From the NCBI GenBank assembly GCA_020426505.1, contig JAGQPX010000069.1, positions 1 to 37,935 of the forward strand: DNA of 37,935 nucleotides, in the 5' to 3' direction. This document shows, piece by piece, positions 23,689 to 32,818 of this stretch (within the stretch, counting starts at the first letter, position 1; each line of letters begins with the position of its first letter). Below the pieces are notes generated by a model. The model was not told where the DNA came from. It saw only the letters and a program-made list of their open reading frames with translations, and searched no databases. The position numbers and the translations under genes were made by a program. Source of the stretch: Planctomycetaceae bacterium. Its GTDB lineage: Bacteria > Planctomycetota > Planctomycetia > Planctomycetales > Planctomycetaceae.

Positions 23689-26600
23689 ATGGTACTGCAC
23701 CGCTGGAAGTTGACGGCACTCATCGCGCTGGGGCTCGCTGTGTCGGCAGGCACCGCTCAGGCACAAGGCGTGCAGACGGACTACGGGTCGGTCTCGATCT
23801 CCGACGGATGGGGTTACAGCACCTATTCTGCTGACTCATACGACGACGTCGCCGGCTTCGTTCCGTTCGGTGGAGGCGGTTGGGGTTGGATCGAAGGCGA
23901 GTTCGGGGAGCGACCCGGTTCCGCCGGGAACTACGGCAATGCCGGTTTCTTCTTCCCTGGTCCACGGACCGACACGGGGATGTGGTTCGCTGATCTTCAA
24001 CTCATGGCCAACGACGAAGCCCAAGCGGGATACGATGCGAACCTCGGCTATCGCTGGCTGTTCGGCGACTCCTTCCTCGGAGTCTACGGTGCCCTCACAC
24101 GCGATCACAGCGAATACGGCTATTCGTACAATCAGTATGGCTTCGGTGGTGAGTTTGCTCGCGGTATCTTTTCACTGAACTCGAACGTCTATATCCCGGT
24201 CAACGAAAGCGACCTGAACCCGATTGCACCTCGTGTGTTGTCCAACAACGCGACCGTGCAGAACTCGATCTTCGGATTCATCGATCAACAACTGGTCGAA
24301 CAGCACATGCGTGGTGTCGACGTGATGGCCCGCGCCTACGTGCCGACTCAGGAATGGCTGCAGGGGGGAATCGGCTACTACCACTACCGGGCGCCGGAAG
24401 GGGACGACATCAATGGCGTGCGGTTCCAGGCGGGAGTTGATCTCAATCAGGTGCAGGTCAACCTCAACGTGACGCACGATGATCACTTCGGCACCAGCAC
24501 GAACGTCGGCCTCGCGTGGATTCTTGGACGCGGACATCTCACCCCCACGCACTGCATCGCTCCGGTCAATCGACGGCTGTTCGACCGAGTCAACAAGCAG
24601 CGCCAGGTGGCTGTCCAGGAGTTCCAGACGGATGTCTTCACGCCGTTCATCAACCCGGCGACCGGTCGTCCTTACACGATCGTCTACGCGAACAACACCA
24701 ACCTCGATCCGGGTGATGGCACGCTCATCAACCCGTACGCTCAGCTTGACTTCGCCAACGGCTCCAACGCAGACCTGATCGTGGTCCAGCGCGGCGACAC
24801 GTCGCCGATGAACAAGTTGACCGCCGCGAATGGTCTGTTCATGACTCCCAATCAGTCACTCGTGGGTGACGGCACGCCGTTCTTCATCGACGTTCCCGGT
24901 CGTGGCAGCTTTGCCGTGCCGGGTCTCGATCCGATGGGGACGAATCCGTTCGTGACGGCGAACAACGGAGCCGCCATCATCAACATCGCCAGCAACACGT
25001 TCGTGGACGGGCTCAACCTGATGCCTGCGGTCAACGGCATGGCGATTCGTGGACAGTCGCTGAACAACTTCGAGATCCGCAACATCAACAATGACGTGAT
25101 GCCCGCGATGTCGACCGGACCGGGGGCGGGCATTGTGCTGTCCAACGTCAGCGGCACGGGCATCATCGACAATGTGGCCTTCAACATCTCCAATCCGAAG
25201 GCGGTCGGCGGCATCGTCGTGCAGAACTCGGGCGTCGGCCCGCTCGATCTGACCATCAACAACGTCCCCTTCCTGCTCGGTGGACGCAATGGTGTGCGAC
25301 TCGCTGCGAACGGTTCCATCATCAACGCCTCAGCTGACGGCGTGCTCGCAGACATGAACGGCACGGGCCTCGAACTTGAGACCAACGGCTCTGGCGAGAT
25401 CAATCTCGCTGTCGTTGACAGCACGTTCACCAACGCCGGAGGCGGTGCTCTCATGATCCCGCCGGGACCGGGTGTCCCGGTGCCGGGACCGGGTGTCGGA
25501 TTCGGCCTCCTGCCGCCTGACGGCTCCGAAGGAACGGGTCATGGCATTAACATCATTGCCAACGGCGGCGAGGTCAACCTCGCCGTAACGGACACGGACG
25601 TCTCGACCGCGCTCAACGACGGTTTGCACCTCGAAGGGACGAGTTTCGCGGACGTGAATCTCGACTTCGACGCAGTCGCATTCACCGGAGCAGGACGTGA
25701 TGGCATGCGACTCATTGTTGACCAGTCGGATATCAACATGATGCTCAATGACGTCGATCTCTCGATGGTCGGACGCAACGCCTTCAACGTCGAATCGAGC
25801 AACTTCGCCAACGTCAATGGCGAAATGGACGGCGGTGTCCTCGATGCAGCTGGCGTTGACGCATTCCATCTGCTGGCCAATACCGATGCACGAATTACTC
25901 TTGATGTCTCTGACACATCGGCCATCAACCCCGGAAGCTTCGGTCTGTGGTTCGTTGGTATGTCGAACGGAGTTTTCGATCTAAACTTCGACAATCTGAC
26001 GATGACCGGTACCGGAAGCGATGCCATCTTCGGCAACCTCAGCGGCATGTCGACCGCGATGCTGAGCTTCATCGACTCCGATCTGTCCGGAGCGGGTGGC
26101 AACGGCTTGAGATCTGTTCTGACGGGCGGGTCGGCTCTGACGGTCGAGATGACGGACACGGACATCGCGAATGTCGGCGCCGATGCCTTTGACATCCTGG
26201 CCAATAACTCGACAGCCATGCTGCTGCTCGATGGTGTTGACGCCTCGGGAGCAGGCGGCAACGGGATCGCGGCCGTCGGAGTTCTCGGTTCAATGATCGG
26301 CATCGATACGGCTGACACGGACTTCACCGGAGCAATCGTGGACGGCATCAACATCGGTCTCAACAATTCCAGTGCCATGCTGTTTGCGGACACCACGCTG
26401 ATCGACACGGTTGGCGGTGATGCACTCCGCGTGCAGGCGAACAACGGCTCGACGGCCAATGTCGACATTGCTGACAGCTCACTCACCGGTGCCGGTGACA
26501 ACGCTTACGATCTCGGCTTCCGCAGCGGCTCCATGATCGACATTCGCGTCGACGGCACGCCGTCTCAGGGGGCGGGTGCTGAGGGGCTGCTGTTCGACGG

Positions 26601-29600
26601 CGACAATGCCGGTTTGGTGGCGAACTTCATTAACTCGAATCTCTCGACTCTCGCGATGGGGACCGGAGGTGACGGCGTCAATGGTCGTCTGGATAACGGA
26701 GCGACCGCGAACGTGCGACTGGCCAGCTCGGCTGTCGCCAACGCGGGTGGTGACGGCATGGACGTCATCGCGGACAACGGATCGAACTTCATCGGGAATG
26801 TGATCAACAGCCCGTTCATCGACGCGGCAGGCACGGCATTCTCGGTCGCGATGGACAACGGATCGAACGGCACCCTCAACGTCAACGGCTCTCCCGGAAA
26901 CGGTGCGGGTGGCGACGGCCTGTTCGCCAGTGCGGACAACGGCTCGACCTTGTCTGTGTCTCTCTCGAACGGCACCACGTTCAATCACGTGGGCGACGAC
27001 GCTCTCGAACTGTTCGCAGGCACCGGCTCGACGACCACGCTCATCGGCGACGGCGTGACCGGCGAAATGGCCGGTGATGAGGGAATCGCTGCCTTCGCAG
27101 ACGGCGGTACCATTAACGTTAACCTGACAAACACCGGCTCATTCATCGGTGCAGGCGATAATGGTGTGCTGCTGACTGCTGATGCCGGCGCGATCAACTT
27201 CAACATGGAAGGCAGCCCAATCGCCAACTTTGCGATGGCTGGGAATGATGGATTCCGAACGACATTTACAAATGGCTCGACAGGCACGATTAACCTGACA
27301 GACGTCAACTTTAACGGTGCAGGAGATGATGCCGTCGAGTTGGCCGTGACCGATTCGACCCTCAACACGACCATTACGAATGGATTCCTGAACAATGCCA
27401 CTAATCGTGGTTTGCGTGTCGGTTACGAGGGTTCGACCGGATCGTTGACACTGGACGATGTCTGGGCTGTCAACGCCGGCGGACGTGGCATCGAAGTCGA
27501 GGCCACAAGCGGAGCCTCGCTCGACGTTCAGATGGTCAATGGAGTTCGATTCGATGATGCAGGAGGGAGTGCCGTATTTGTCATAGCCAATGACTCAACA
27601 GTCAACATGAACAGTTCCGGAGGTATCTCCGGTTCGAATGCAGGTGACGACGGCATTGACTTGTTCGCAATCAATGGTGGAAACCTCAACCTGTCCTTCT
27701 CCGACGTCGGAGACTTCTCAGGCGCTGCCGATGACGGGATTGACTACTTCGTCGAAGACATGAGCTCTGCCAACATCAGCATCTTTGGGACAATGGGCTC
27801 TCCAGCGATGTTCGACGGTGCTGGCAACGTCGGAGTTGAAGGAACAGCAATCAATGGATCGATCGTCAACCTAAACCTGGTTGACACGTCCTTCAGTGGG
27901 ACCGGCACCTCTGATGCCATTCGACTTACATCTCGCGATTCGGTTCACAATGCCCTGATCGTTCGTTCTGACCTCTCGAATGCCGGTAATCACGCTCTCC
28001 GTCTCGATTACGAGGGATCGATCGGTTCGATCTTCGTGCAGGAGTCCAACCTTGATGACGCCACCGGAAGTGGAGTCAGCATCCTGGCGACGATGCTGAG
28101 TTCGCTGGATGTGGACATCATCGACAGTTCGGTGATAAACGCCGGCGACGACGCCTTTACCGTCGCCATGGCCGATTTCTCAACGGTCGACCTGTTCGTC
28201 GATCCGACCGATGCAACGGGTGCTACGGACAATGGACTGGAAATCATCGGCACGACTGGCGGCTCGCTGGTGGCGACCTTTATTGACTCACCTCTGTCGA
28301 CCGCTGCCAATCCGACGGGCGGAGCTGGTGTGCTGGCGACGCTGATGGGCGGATCAACCGCGACGGTCAACCTGACTCGCTCGGACGTCGAAGCGGTCGG
28401 CGGTGCCGGTGCGATCTTCGGCACGATCACGGACGGCTCAACCTTCATTGTCAACGTCACCGACAGCTCACTCGCCGATGCGGCCGGTTCTGCGGTTGAC
28501 ATCCAGGTCGACGATTCGACCACGTTCGTCACACTGACCGACGTGGACGCCTCGGGAGCAGGTGTCGACGGGCTGGCACTCATCGCCAACAATGGAAGCA
28601 CGGCGACGGCTTCGCTGAGCAACGTGAATCTCAACGGTGCAGGCAACGTGGCCCTGGGCGGTGCGGCTGACGCGTCGACGATCACGATCATCGGAAACAA
28701 TGTCTCCGGTGCAGGTGCCGGCGATGCGGGGATTTCGCTGTCCGCAGCCAATGGCGGTTCGACGGTCCTCAGCCTGACGAACGCGGGTGACTTCTCCGGA
28801 GCCGGCTCCGCCGGACTGCGAGTGATCGGCACCACGATGTCCTCCGTCACCGCGAACGTCTCCGGCACGATGGGAACGCCTGCCAACTTCGGCGGGACCT
28901 TCGCCGGCGTGTACGCTGATGTCTCCGGCATGAGCACGGCGACGGTCAATCTGACTGACGTCGACGCAACGATGGGAGGGTTCGGATACGTGGCCCTCAT
29001 TGACGACTCCACCTTCACTTCCAACATCCTCCGGGGCAACTTCTCCGATAATCTGTTCGATGGCTTCGTTGTGCAGGTGGATGGATCACCGAACACGACC
29101 GTCAACCTCACAGACTCTCAAGTGAATGATGCGGGTGCTGACGCGTTCGATCTCGACGTGATCAACGGTGGTGTGCTCGACATGAAGCTGACCAACGTCT
29201 CGGCCACCGGTGCCGGCGACGATGCGTTCGACATCTTTCAAGCGACCGGCGGCATGGCCACGATCGACATCGATCCCAACGACTTCTCGGGAACGAATGG
29301 AACGGTCTTCGAGATCGACATGACCGGCGGATCGATGCTCGACCTGACAGTGGCGGACACCGACATGACGGGCGTCGGCGTCCACATTATCAATGCCTCG
29401 CTGTCTGGTGCGATGACGTCGGCAACGTTGAACTTCACCAACAACGACATGTCCGGTGCCGGCAACGATGCCGTGCAGGTCGATACGGCCGGCGGAGCGT
29501 CGTTCACCGGAAACTTCACCAACTCGTCGATGGACATGGCCGGTGGCAATGTGTTCGATCTGAATGCTATCTCCGGCTCGACGATCACAGTCGTCGGCGA

Positions 29601-30363
29601 TGCAGTCTCGGGTGAGAACTCGGGCGCTGCGTCGATCGACCTCACCGCTGATGACTCGACCATCAACTTCGAACTGGCCAACGCTCAGGACTTTTCGACG
29701 GCCGGTGGTTCCAGTGTGCTCGCCTTCGCGATCAACAACGGCAGCAGCCTGATGATCGACATCGAGAACGAGGACCCGACCAATGCTCTGTTGCCTCGTG
29801 CTGAGTTCAGCGGCGCGGCCGGAGCCGGTCTGAGGGGCATGCTCGATAACGGTTCGACGCTGTCGCTGAACCTCGACGGAGTTGACTTCACCGGAAACAC
29901 GATGTCCGGCATCAACATCATGGCGGACAACGGCTCGACCGTGACCGGCCGCGTGGCTCACAGCTTGATCACGAACAACGGACGCGGTGTCCAACTGGAA
30001 ACGAACAACGATGCTTCGATCGACGATACGTCGCTCATCGACCTCGACTTCCAGTTCGTGAACGTTGATGAGAACAACGGCGACGGGTTCAAGTTGATCG
30101 CGACCAATGGAGACGACACCGCTCTGATGCAGGACACGGGCATCATCGTCGACTTCGACAGTGGCACCATCCGCATGAACGATGACGGCATCGCCGCCAA
30201 CGGCGAAGGTGACGGCGTCGATGCGACAGCCAACGGTGACGGCACCGTCGCGGGCAACACTCGCATCACGGTCAACTTCAGCGGTTCCTTCAACATCCTC
30301 AACGAGGAAATGAACGAGCGGGAAGTCGAGAACGGCATGGGACAGGTGGACTTCCTCCCGTAA
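23689..30363 (+). CDS. Giant surface protein: inverse-autotransporter-like barrel plus long beta-helix repeat passenger (~2224 aa)
   Basis: A signal peptide (MVLHRWKLTALIALGLAVSA, cleaved after AQA near residue 25) and a Gly-rich linker precede a beta-barrel at about residues 95-283. Barrel strands include DANLGYRWLFGDSFLGVYGA, YNQYGFGGEFARGIFSLNSN, VYIP, GGIGYYHYRAPEG and TNVGLAWILG. A linker and GDGTLINPYAQLDFA (about residue 343) open a passenger of roughly 1,850 residues. Most of it is degenerate ~27-residue coils with DNGS-type turns, a short hydrophobic strand and an AGGDG/AGDDA turn, as expected of a long parallel beta-helix. No C-terminal barrel, PEP-CTERM or LPXTG-type anchor is seen, so the N-terminal barrel probably holds it in the outer membrane. 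The ATG at 23689 is preferred to 23677 because GGAG lies six bases before it. Function is unknown; adhesion or matrix formation is inference. Confidence 0.85.
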   Translation: MVLHRWKLTALIALGLAVSAGTAQAQGVQTDYGSVSISDGWGYSTYSADSYDDVAGFVPFGGGGWGWIEGEFGERPGSAGNYGNAGFFFPGPRTDTGMWFADLQLMANDEAQAGYDANLGYRWLFGDSFLGVYGALTRDHSEYGYSYNQYGFGGEFARGIFSLNSNVYIPVNESDLNPIAPRVLSNNATVQNSIFGFIDQQLVEQHMRGVDVMARAYVPTQEWLQGGIGYYHYRAPEGDDINGVRFQAGVDLNQVQVNLNVTHDDHFGTSTNVGLAWILGRGHLTPTHCIAPVNRRLFDRVNKQRQVAVQEFQTDVFTPFINPATGRPYTIVYANNTNLDPGDGTLINPYAQLDFANGSNADLIVVQRGDTSPMNKLTAANGLFMTPNQSLVGDGTPFFIDVPGRGSFAVPGLDPMGTNPFVTANNGAAIINIASNTFVDGLNLMPAVNGMAIRGQSLNNFEIRNINNDVMPAMSTGPGAGIVLSNVSGTGIIDNVAFNISNPKAVGGIVVQNSGVGPLDLTINNVPFLLGGRNGVRLAANGSIINASADGVLADMNGTGLELETNGSGEINLAVVDSTFTNAGGGALMIPPGPGVPVPGPGVGFGLLPPDGSEGTGHGINIIANGGEVNLAVTDTDVSTALNDGLHLEGTSFADVNLDFDAVAFTGAGRDGMRLIVDQSDINMMLNDVDLSMVGRNAFNVESSNFANVNGEMDGGVLDAAGVDAFHLLANTDARITLDVSDTSAINPGSFGLWFVGMSNGVFDLNFDNLTMTGTGSDAIFGNLSGMSTAMLSFIDSDLSGAGGNGLRSVLTGGSALTVEMTDTDIANVGADAFDILANNSTAMLLLDGVDASGAGGNGIAAVGVLGSMIGIDTADTDFTGAIVDGINIGLNNSSAMLFADTTLIDTVGGDALRVQANNGSTANVDIADSSLTGAGDNAYDLGFRSGSMIDIRVDGTPSQGAGAEGLLFDGDNAGLVANFINSNLSTLAMGTGGDGVNGRLDNGATANVRLASSAVANAGGDGMDVIADNGSNFIGNVINSPFIDAAGTAFSVAMDNGSNGTLNVNGSPGNGAGGDGLFASADNGSTLSVSLSNGTTFNHVGDDALELFAGTGSTTTLIGDGVTGEMAGDEGIAAFADGGTINVNLTNTGSFIGAGDNGVLLTADAGAINFNMEGSPIANFAMAGNDGFRTTFTNGSTGTINLTDVNFNGAGDDAVELAVTDSTLNTTITNGFLNNATNRGLRVGYEGSTGSLTLDDVWAVNAGGRGIEVEATSGASLDVQMVNGVRFDDAGGSAVFVIANDSTVNMNSSGGISGSNAGDDGIDLFAINGGNLNLSFSDVGDFSGAADDGIDYFVEDMSSANISIFGTMGSPAMFDGAGNVGVEGTAINGSIVNLNLVDTSFSGTGTSDAIRLTSRDSVHNALIVRSDLSNAGNHALRLDYEGSIGSIFVQESNLDDATGSGVSILATMLSSLDVDIIDSSVINAGDDAFTVAMADFSTVDLFVDPTDATGATDNGLEIIGTTGGSLVATFIDSPLSTAANPTGGAGVLATLMGGSTATVNLTRSDVEAVGGAGAIFGTITDGSTFIVNVTDSSLADAAGSAVDIQVDDSTTFVTLTDVDASGAGVDGLALIANNGSTATASLSNVNLNGAGNVALGGAADASTITIIGNNVSGAGAGDAGISLSAANGGSTVLSLTNAGDFSGAGSAGLRVIGTTMSSVTANVSGTMGTPANFGGTFAGVYADVSGMSTATVNLTDVDATMGGFGYVALIDDSTFTSNILRGNFSDNLFDGFVVQVDGSPNTTVNLTDSQVNDAGADAFDLDVINGGVLDMKLTNVSATGAGDDAFDIFQATGGMATIDIDPNDFSGTNGTVFEIDMTGGSMLDLTVADTDMTGVGVHIINASLSGAMTSATLNFTNNDMSGAGNDAVQVDTAGGASFTGNFTNSSMDMAGGNVFDLNAISGSTITVVGDAVSGENSGAASIDLTADDSTINFELANAQDFSTAGGSSVLAFAINNGSSLMIDIENEDPTNALLPRAEFSGAAGAGLRGMLDNGSTLSLNLDGVDFTGNTMSGINIMADNGSTVTGRVAHSLITNNGRGVQLETNNDASIDDTSLIDLDFQFVNVDENNGDGFKLIATNGDDTALMQDTGIIVDFDSGTIRMNDDGIAANGEGDGVDATANGDGTVAGNTRITVNFSGSFNILNEEMNEREVENGMGQVDFLP
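25335..30060 (+). repeat. Hierarchical ~81-bp coding repeat in the giant gene
   Basis: The passenger is encoded by degenerate tandem units of about 81 bases (27 residues). Three consecutive examples, each of exactly 27 residues, start DNGSTANVRL, DNGSNFIGNV and DNGSNGTLNV at about 26695-26937. By length there are on the order of 50-60 units. Units are diverged at DNA level, so this is not a recent tandem expansion. Larger blocks also recur. LST...GG followed by two matching coils appears near 26640 and 28290, and the IGDGVTGE / IGNNVSGA / VGDAVSGE series near 27040, 28690 and 29590. Confidence 0.75.
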
Positions 30364-30412
30364 CCTGATGTTCTCTCGAAACGTCGAAAGACGGCTGAAC
30401 ACCAACGAACTC

Positions 30413-30446
30413 ACAGCCCGCAGGACTCAATCCTGCGGGCTGTTTT
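30413..30446 (+). terminator. Intrinsic terminator after the giant gene
   Basis: A perfect 13-bp stem (ACAGCCCGCAGGA at 30413-30425 with TCCTGCGGGCTGT at 30431-30443) and five-base loop are followed by TTTT. It lies 50 bases after the stop of the giant gene and is a strong rho-independent terminator. Confidence 0.92.
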
Positions 30447-30522
30447 CGTTGAGCCCCGGCGATTCCCCGATTCTCCTGTGGACGGTCTCGCAAATATGGG
30501 CGTATGATTGAGGAACTCATGA

Positions 30523-31761
30523 GTGAGTCCGATCGCAAGAGGCCGCGGCGTGCGATGTTTGCCGAAATCAAAAGACGTGCTGACAACCGGTCTGGTGATC
30601 GTCTGCCTCACGTGCGGAGTCGCGATCAACGTCGGTTTGGGTGAGGAGCCACTGGTCGTCGACGAGGCAACTCGGCAAGCGGAACAGCTGATCCGGCAAC
30701 TGGGGGCTGCATCGTACGAGCTCCGAGAGGAGGCGGCCCGACAACTCAACGAGATGGGGCTCGATGCTCTTCCGGCCCTGCAGGACGCGGCCCAACATCG
30801 TGATCTCGAGATTCGCTACCGGGTCCGCAAACTTCGAGACTCCATCGAACTGATCGCGCGCGACCGGGTGCTGATCGAGTTCCTCGTAACGGGCGACCCG
30901 GCACTGGGCCAGCTCCTGCCAGGATGGGTTCGTTTCGCTGAGATCGTCGGAGCTGATCGTCCGGCTCGTCAACTCTTCGTCGACATGCATCAGGCGGAGC
31001 CTCGCATCATGCGACTCACCGATCGATCCGGTCCGGAACTGCAGTCGGTCGTCGAACGGCGGAACGAGACGTTTCGGTTACGCAACCGCCGCAACCGCGA
31101 CGAGCAGATGAGTCCCGCAACGTTGTCGGTGTTTCTGTTTGTGATGCTCGATCCGGCGTGCGAGTTGAGTGTCGGCACGCGCTCCTTGACCGCGTCAGTC
31201 ATCCGTCAGCCGCAGATTATCTCGGCACTCAACCAGTCTGACGACACGGCCCTGCGTCGATTGATGTCCACATGGATCGCGAAGGCGGATGACGTTTCTC
31301 CGACACATCGCATCAAGTTCGCCATGCAGTACGCCTTCCGGTCGGGCGTCGAACCAGCCATAAAGATGGTCCAGACCGGTGCAAGAGCCAATCATCTGGA
31401 AGACGCGATCCTCGCAATCGGCATGCTCGGCGGACCGGAGCACATCGATCTGCTTGTGTCCCTGCTGGGCGACTCGTCGGTACTCACGGAAAAGCAACGC
31501 AGCAACAAAACGGTGTTCAGTTCGCAGGTCCGCGATGTGGCCCTGGCAGTGATGGTGTATCTCAGTGGTCAGAATCCCTACGACTACGGGTTCACCCGAC
31601 TTCGCCCGCATTCGGCGAGTCTCTTTCAGCCGAACACTGCAGGCTTTGCGACGGATGAGCTACGAGCACGGGCGCTCGCTCGCTGGGAACTCTGGACCCG
31701 CGTCCAGAAAGCCCAGTCGCTCCCAATCGACGCAACCGCCATCGAGGGTGTCCCTTTGTGA
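30523..31761 (+). CDS. Exported HEAT-like repeat protein of unknown function
   Basis: This is a 412-residue protein with a hydrophobic N-terminal segment (VLTTGLVIVCLTCGVAINVG, residues ~19-38) that is a signal peptide or anchor. Next come HEAT-like helical pairs (AEQLIRQLGAASYELREEAARQLNEMGLDALPALQDAA; LEDAILAIGMLGGPEHIDLLVSLLG). A middle region carries QLLPGWVRFAEIVGADRPARQLFVDM. Proteins with this N-terminal layout are common in planctomycetes, but I know no characterised member. The GTG at 30523 is supported by GAGGA eight bases upstream; an ATG at 30519 is out of frame. Likely a periplasmic scaffold, by inference. Confidence 0.75.
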   Translation: MSPIARGRGVRCLPKSKDVLTTGLVIVCLTCGVAINVGLGEEPLVVDEATRQAEQLIRQLGAASYELREEAARQLNEMGLDALPALQDAAQHRDLEIRYRVRKLRDSIELIARDRVLIEFLVTGDPALGQLLPGWVRFAEIVGADRPARQLFVDMHQAEPRIMRLTDRSGPELQSVVERRNETFRLRNRRNRDEQMSPATLSVFLFVMLDPACELSVGTRSLTASVIRQPQIISALNQSDDTALRRLMSTWIAKADDVSPTHRIKFAMQYAFRSGVEPAIKMVQTGARANHLEDAILAIGMLGGPEHIDLLVSLLGDSSVLTEKQRSNKTVFSSQVRDVALAVMVYLSGQNPYDYGFTRLRPHSASLFQPNTAGFATDELRARALARWELWTRVQKAQSLPIDATAIEGVPL

Positions 31762-31794
31762 GGGAGCGCTCGAGCGTTGAGGATCATGTCAACA

Positions 31795-32661
31795 TCACTC
31801 AACAATCGTCGGCTCGCGCATCATCTCGCTGTCGCTGACTTCCGCCTGACCCAACTCCGTAATCAGAAGCGAGTGCTCGCGGTTGTCGGATAGCAGACTG
31901 TTCCGGATCGAGACCTGGCTCGTGCCTCCCACAGCGACGCCGGCCCGGCCGTTGCTTTCACACACCACGTTGTCGAGCACGATGTGATGGCAGCGGTCGT
32001 GGACGTTGATGCCGTCGAGGCGAAAGTGCCGGAACGTCACGTCACGAATCACGACGTGTTCGACACCGAGAAGAGTGAGGCCCACGTTCTCTCGCGCAAG
32101 ATCAATCGGCTGCATGGCCGGATGTCCACCCGGCTCGGTCTTGAAATAGATCGAATGGCCTTCCTGATACCAGTGGTCGGCCGGCGCGTTTGGCAGATAC
32201 TGCAACGACCAGGGGAGATCGAACGACGGCAGCGTGTCGTTCCCACGTGAGAGTTGGACATAGTGTTTGCGAATCGGCGTGATCCGCCAGAGATCGAGGC
32301 CGACGTTCACCCAGGCCTCACGCGGAATGGGGAGCGCACCGGAGATGACTGCCCCGTTGCCGACGATCTCCAGCGGTTGCCCCGCGGTGCCGCTGTGTCG
32401 ACGGTTCACGAGACTCAGTGAGCCGAAGTAGGGGGCGCCGTTATCTGCGAGTACGATCGAATCGCCGACGTGCAGTCGAGATGCGGCCCGTTGCAGCGTC
32501 TTGACCGGTCCTGTCCACTGGTTGGACGGTTGAGCCGTCCGCCCGTCGAACGCATCATTTCCGAGTCGGCTGTCGACATACACGATCCCCGCCGACACAG
32601 GCACGCTGACCGTACAGAGGCAGGCGAGAAGCAGGATAAGCAGCAGGCGGCGATAAAGCAT
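31795..32661 (-). CDS. Secreted right-handed parallel beta-helix protein
   Basis: The 288-residue protein has a signal peptide (MLYRRLLLILLLACLCTVSV) followed by IVYVDSRLGNDAFDGR. That is the usual opening of planctomycete beta-helix proteins, with LKTLQRAASRLHVGDSI as its first coils. Later coils are clear: VIRDVTFRHFRLDGINVHDR, IVLDNVVCESNGRAGVAV and VSIRNSLLSDNREHSLLI. The middle (DLWRITPIRKHYVQLSRGN to HSIYFKTEPGG) interrupts the helix. The family includes polysaccharide lyases and epimerases, but no catalytic residues can be named, and the helix is short. The ATG at 32661 is preferred to a GTG at 32667. Confidence 0.8.
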   Translation of the reverse strand: MLYRRLLLILLLACLCTVSVPVSAGIVYVDSRLGNDAFDGRTAQPSNQWTGPVKTLQRAASRLHVGDSIVLADNGAPYFGSLSLVNRRHSGTAGQPLEIVGNGAVISGALPIPREAWVNVGLDLWRITPIRKHYVQLSRGNDTLPSFDLPWSLQYLPNAPADHWYQEGHSIYFKTEPGGHPAMQPIDLARENVGLTLLGVEHVVIRDVTFRHFRLDGINVHDRCHHIVLDNVVCESNGRAGVAVGGTSQVSIRNSLLSDNREHSLLITELGQAEVSDSEMMREPTIVE

Positions 32662-32818
32662 GAACACACCAGTTTCTGTGATTTGACGTCATCATACGTC
32701 CCGACTAGAGTCGCGTCGGTGATCGTTGCACGGTTCCGTGGGGACTCGAAATTGTGAGTTTCATTTGCACGGAGGCAATGATCGAGTCTAAGCGTCCCTC
32801 AGACCAAAGCAAAGCTCC

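Noticed and set aside
25335..30060. CRISPR array or non-coding tandem repeat
   Set aside because: Units are degenerate, in frame and contiguous with a coding sequence; there are no unique spacers.
28008..30414. Long minus-strand ORFs (367 and 442 codons) under the giant gene
   Set aside because: They overlap each other and the repeat-coding plus strand completely, and read as low-complexity shadows of it.
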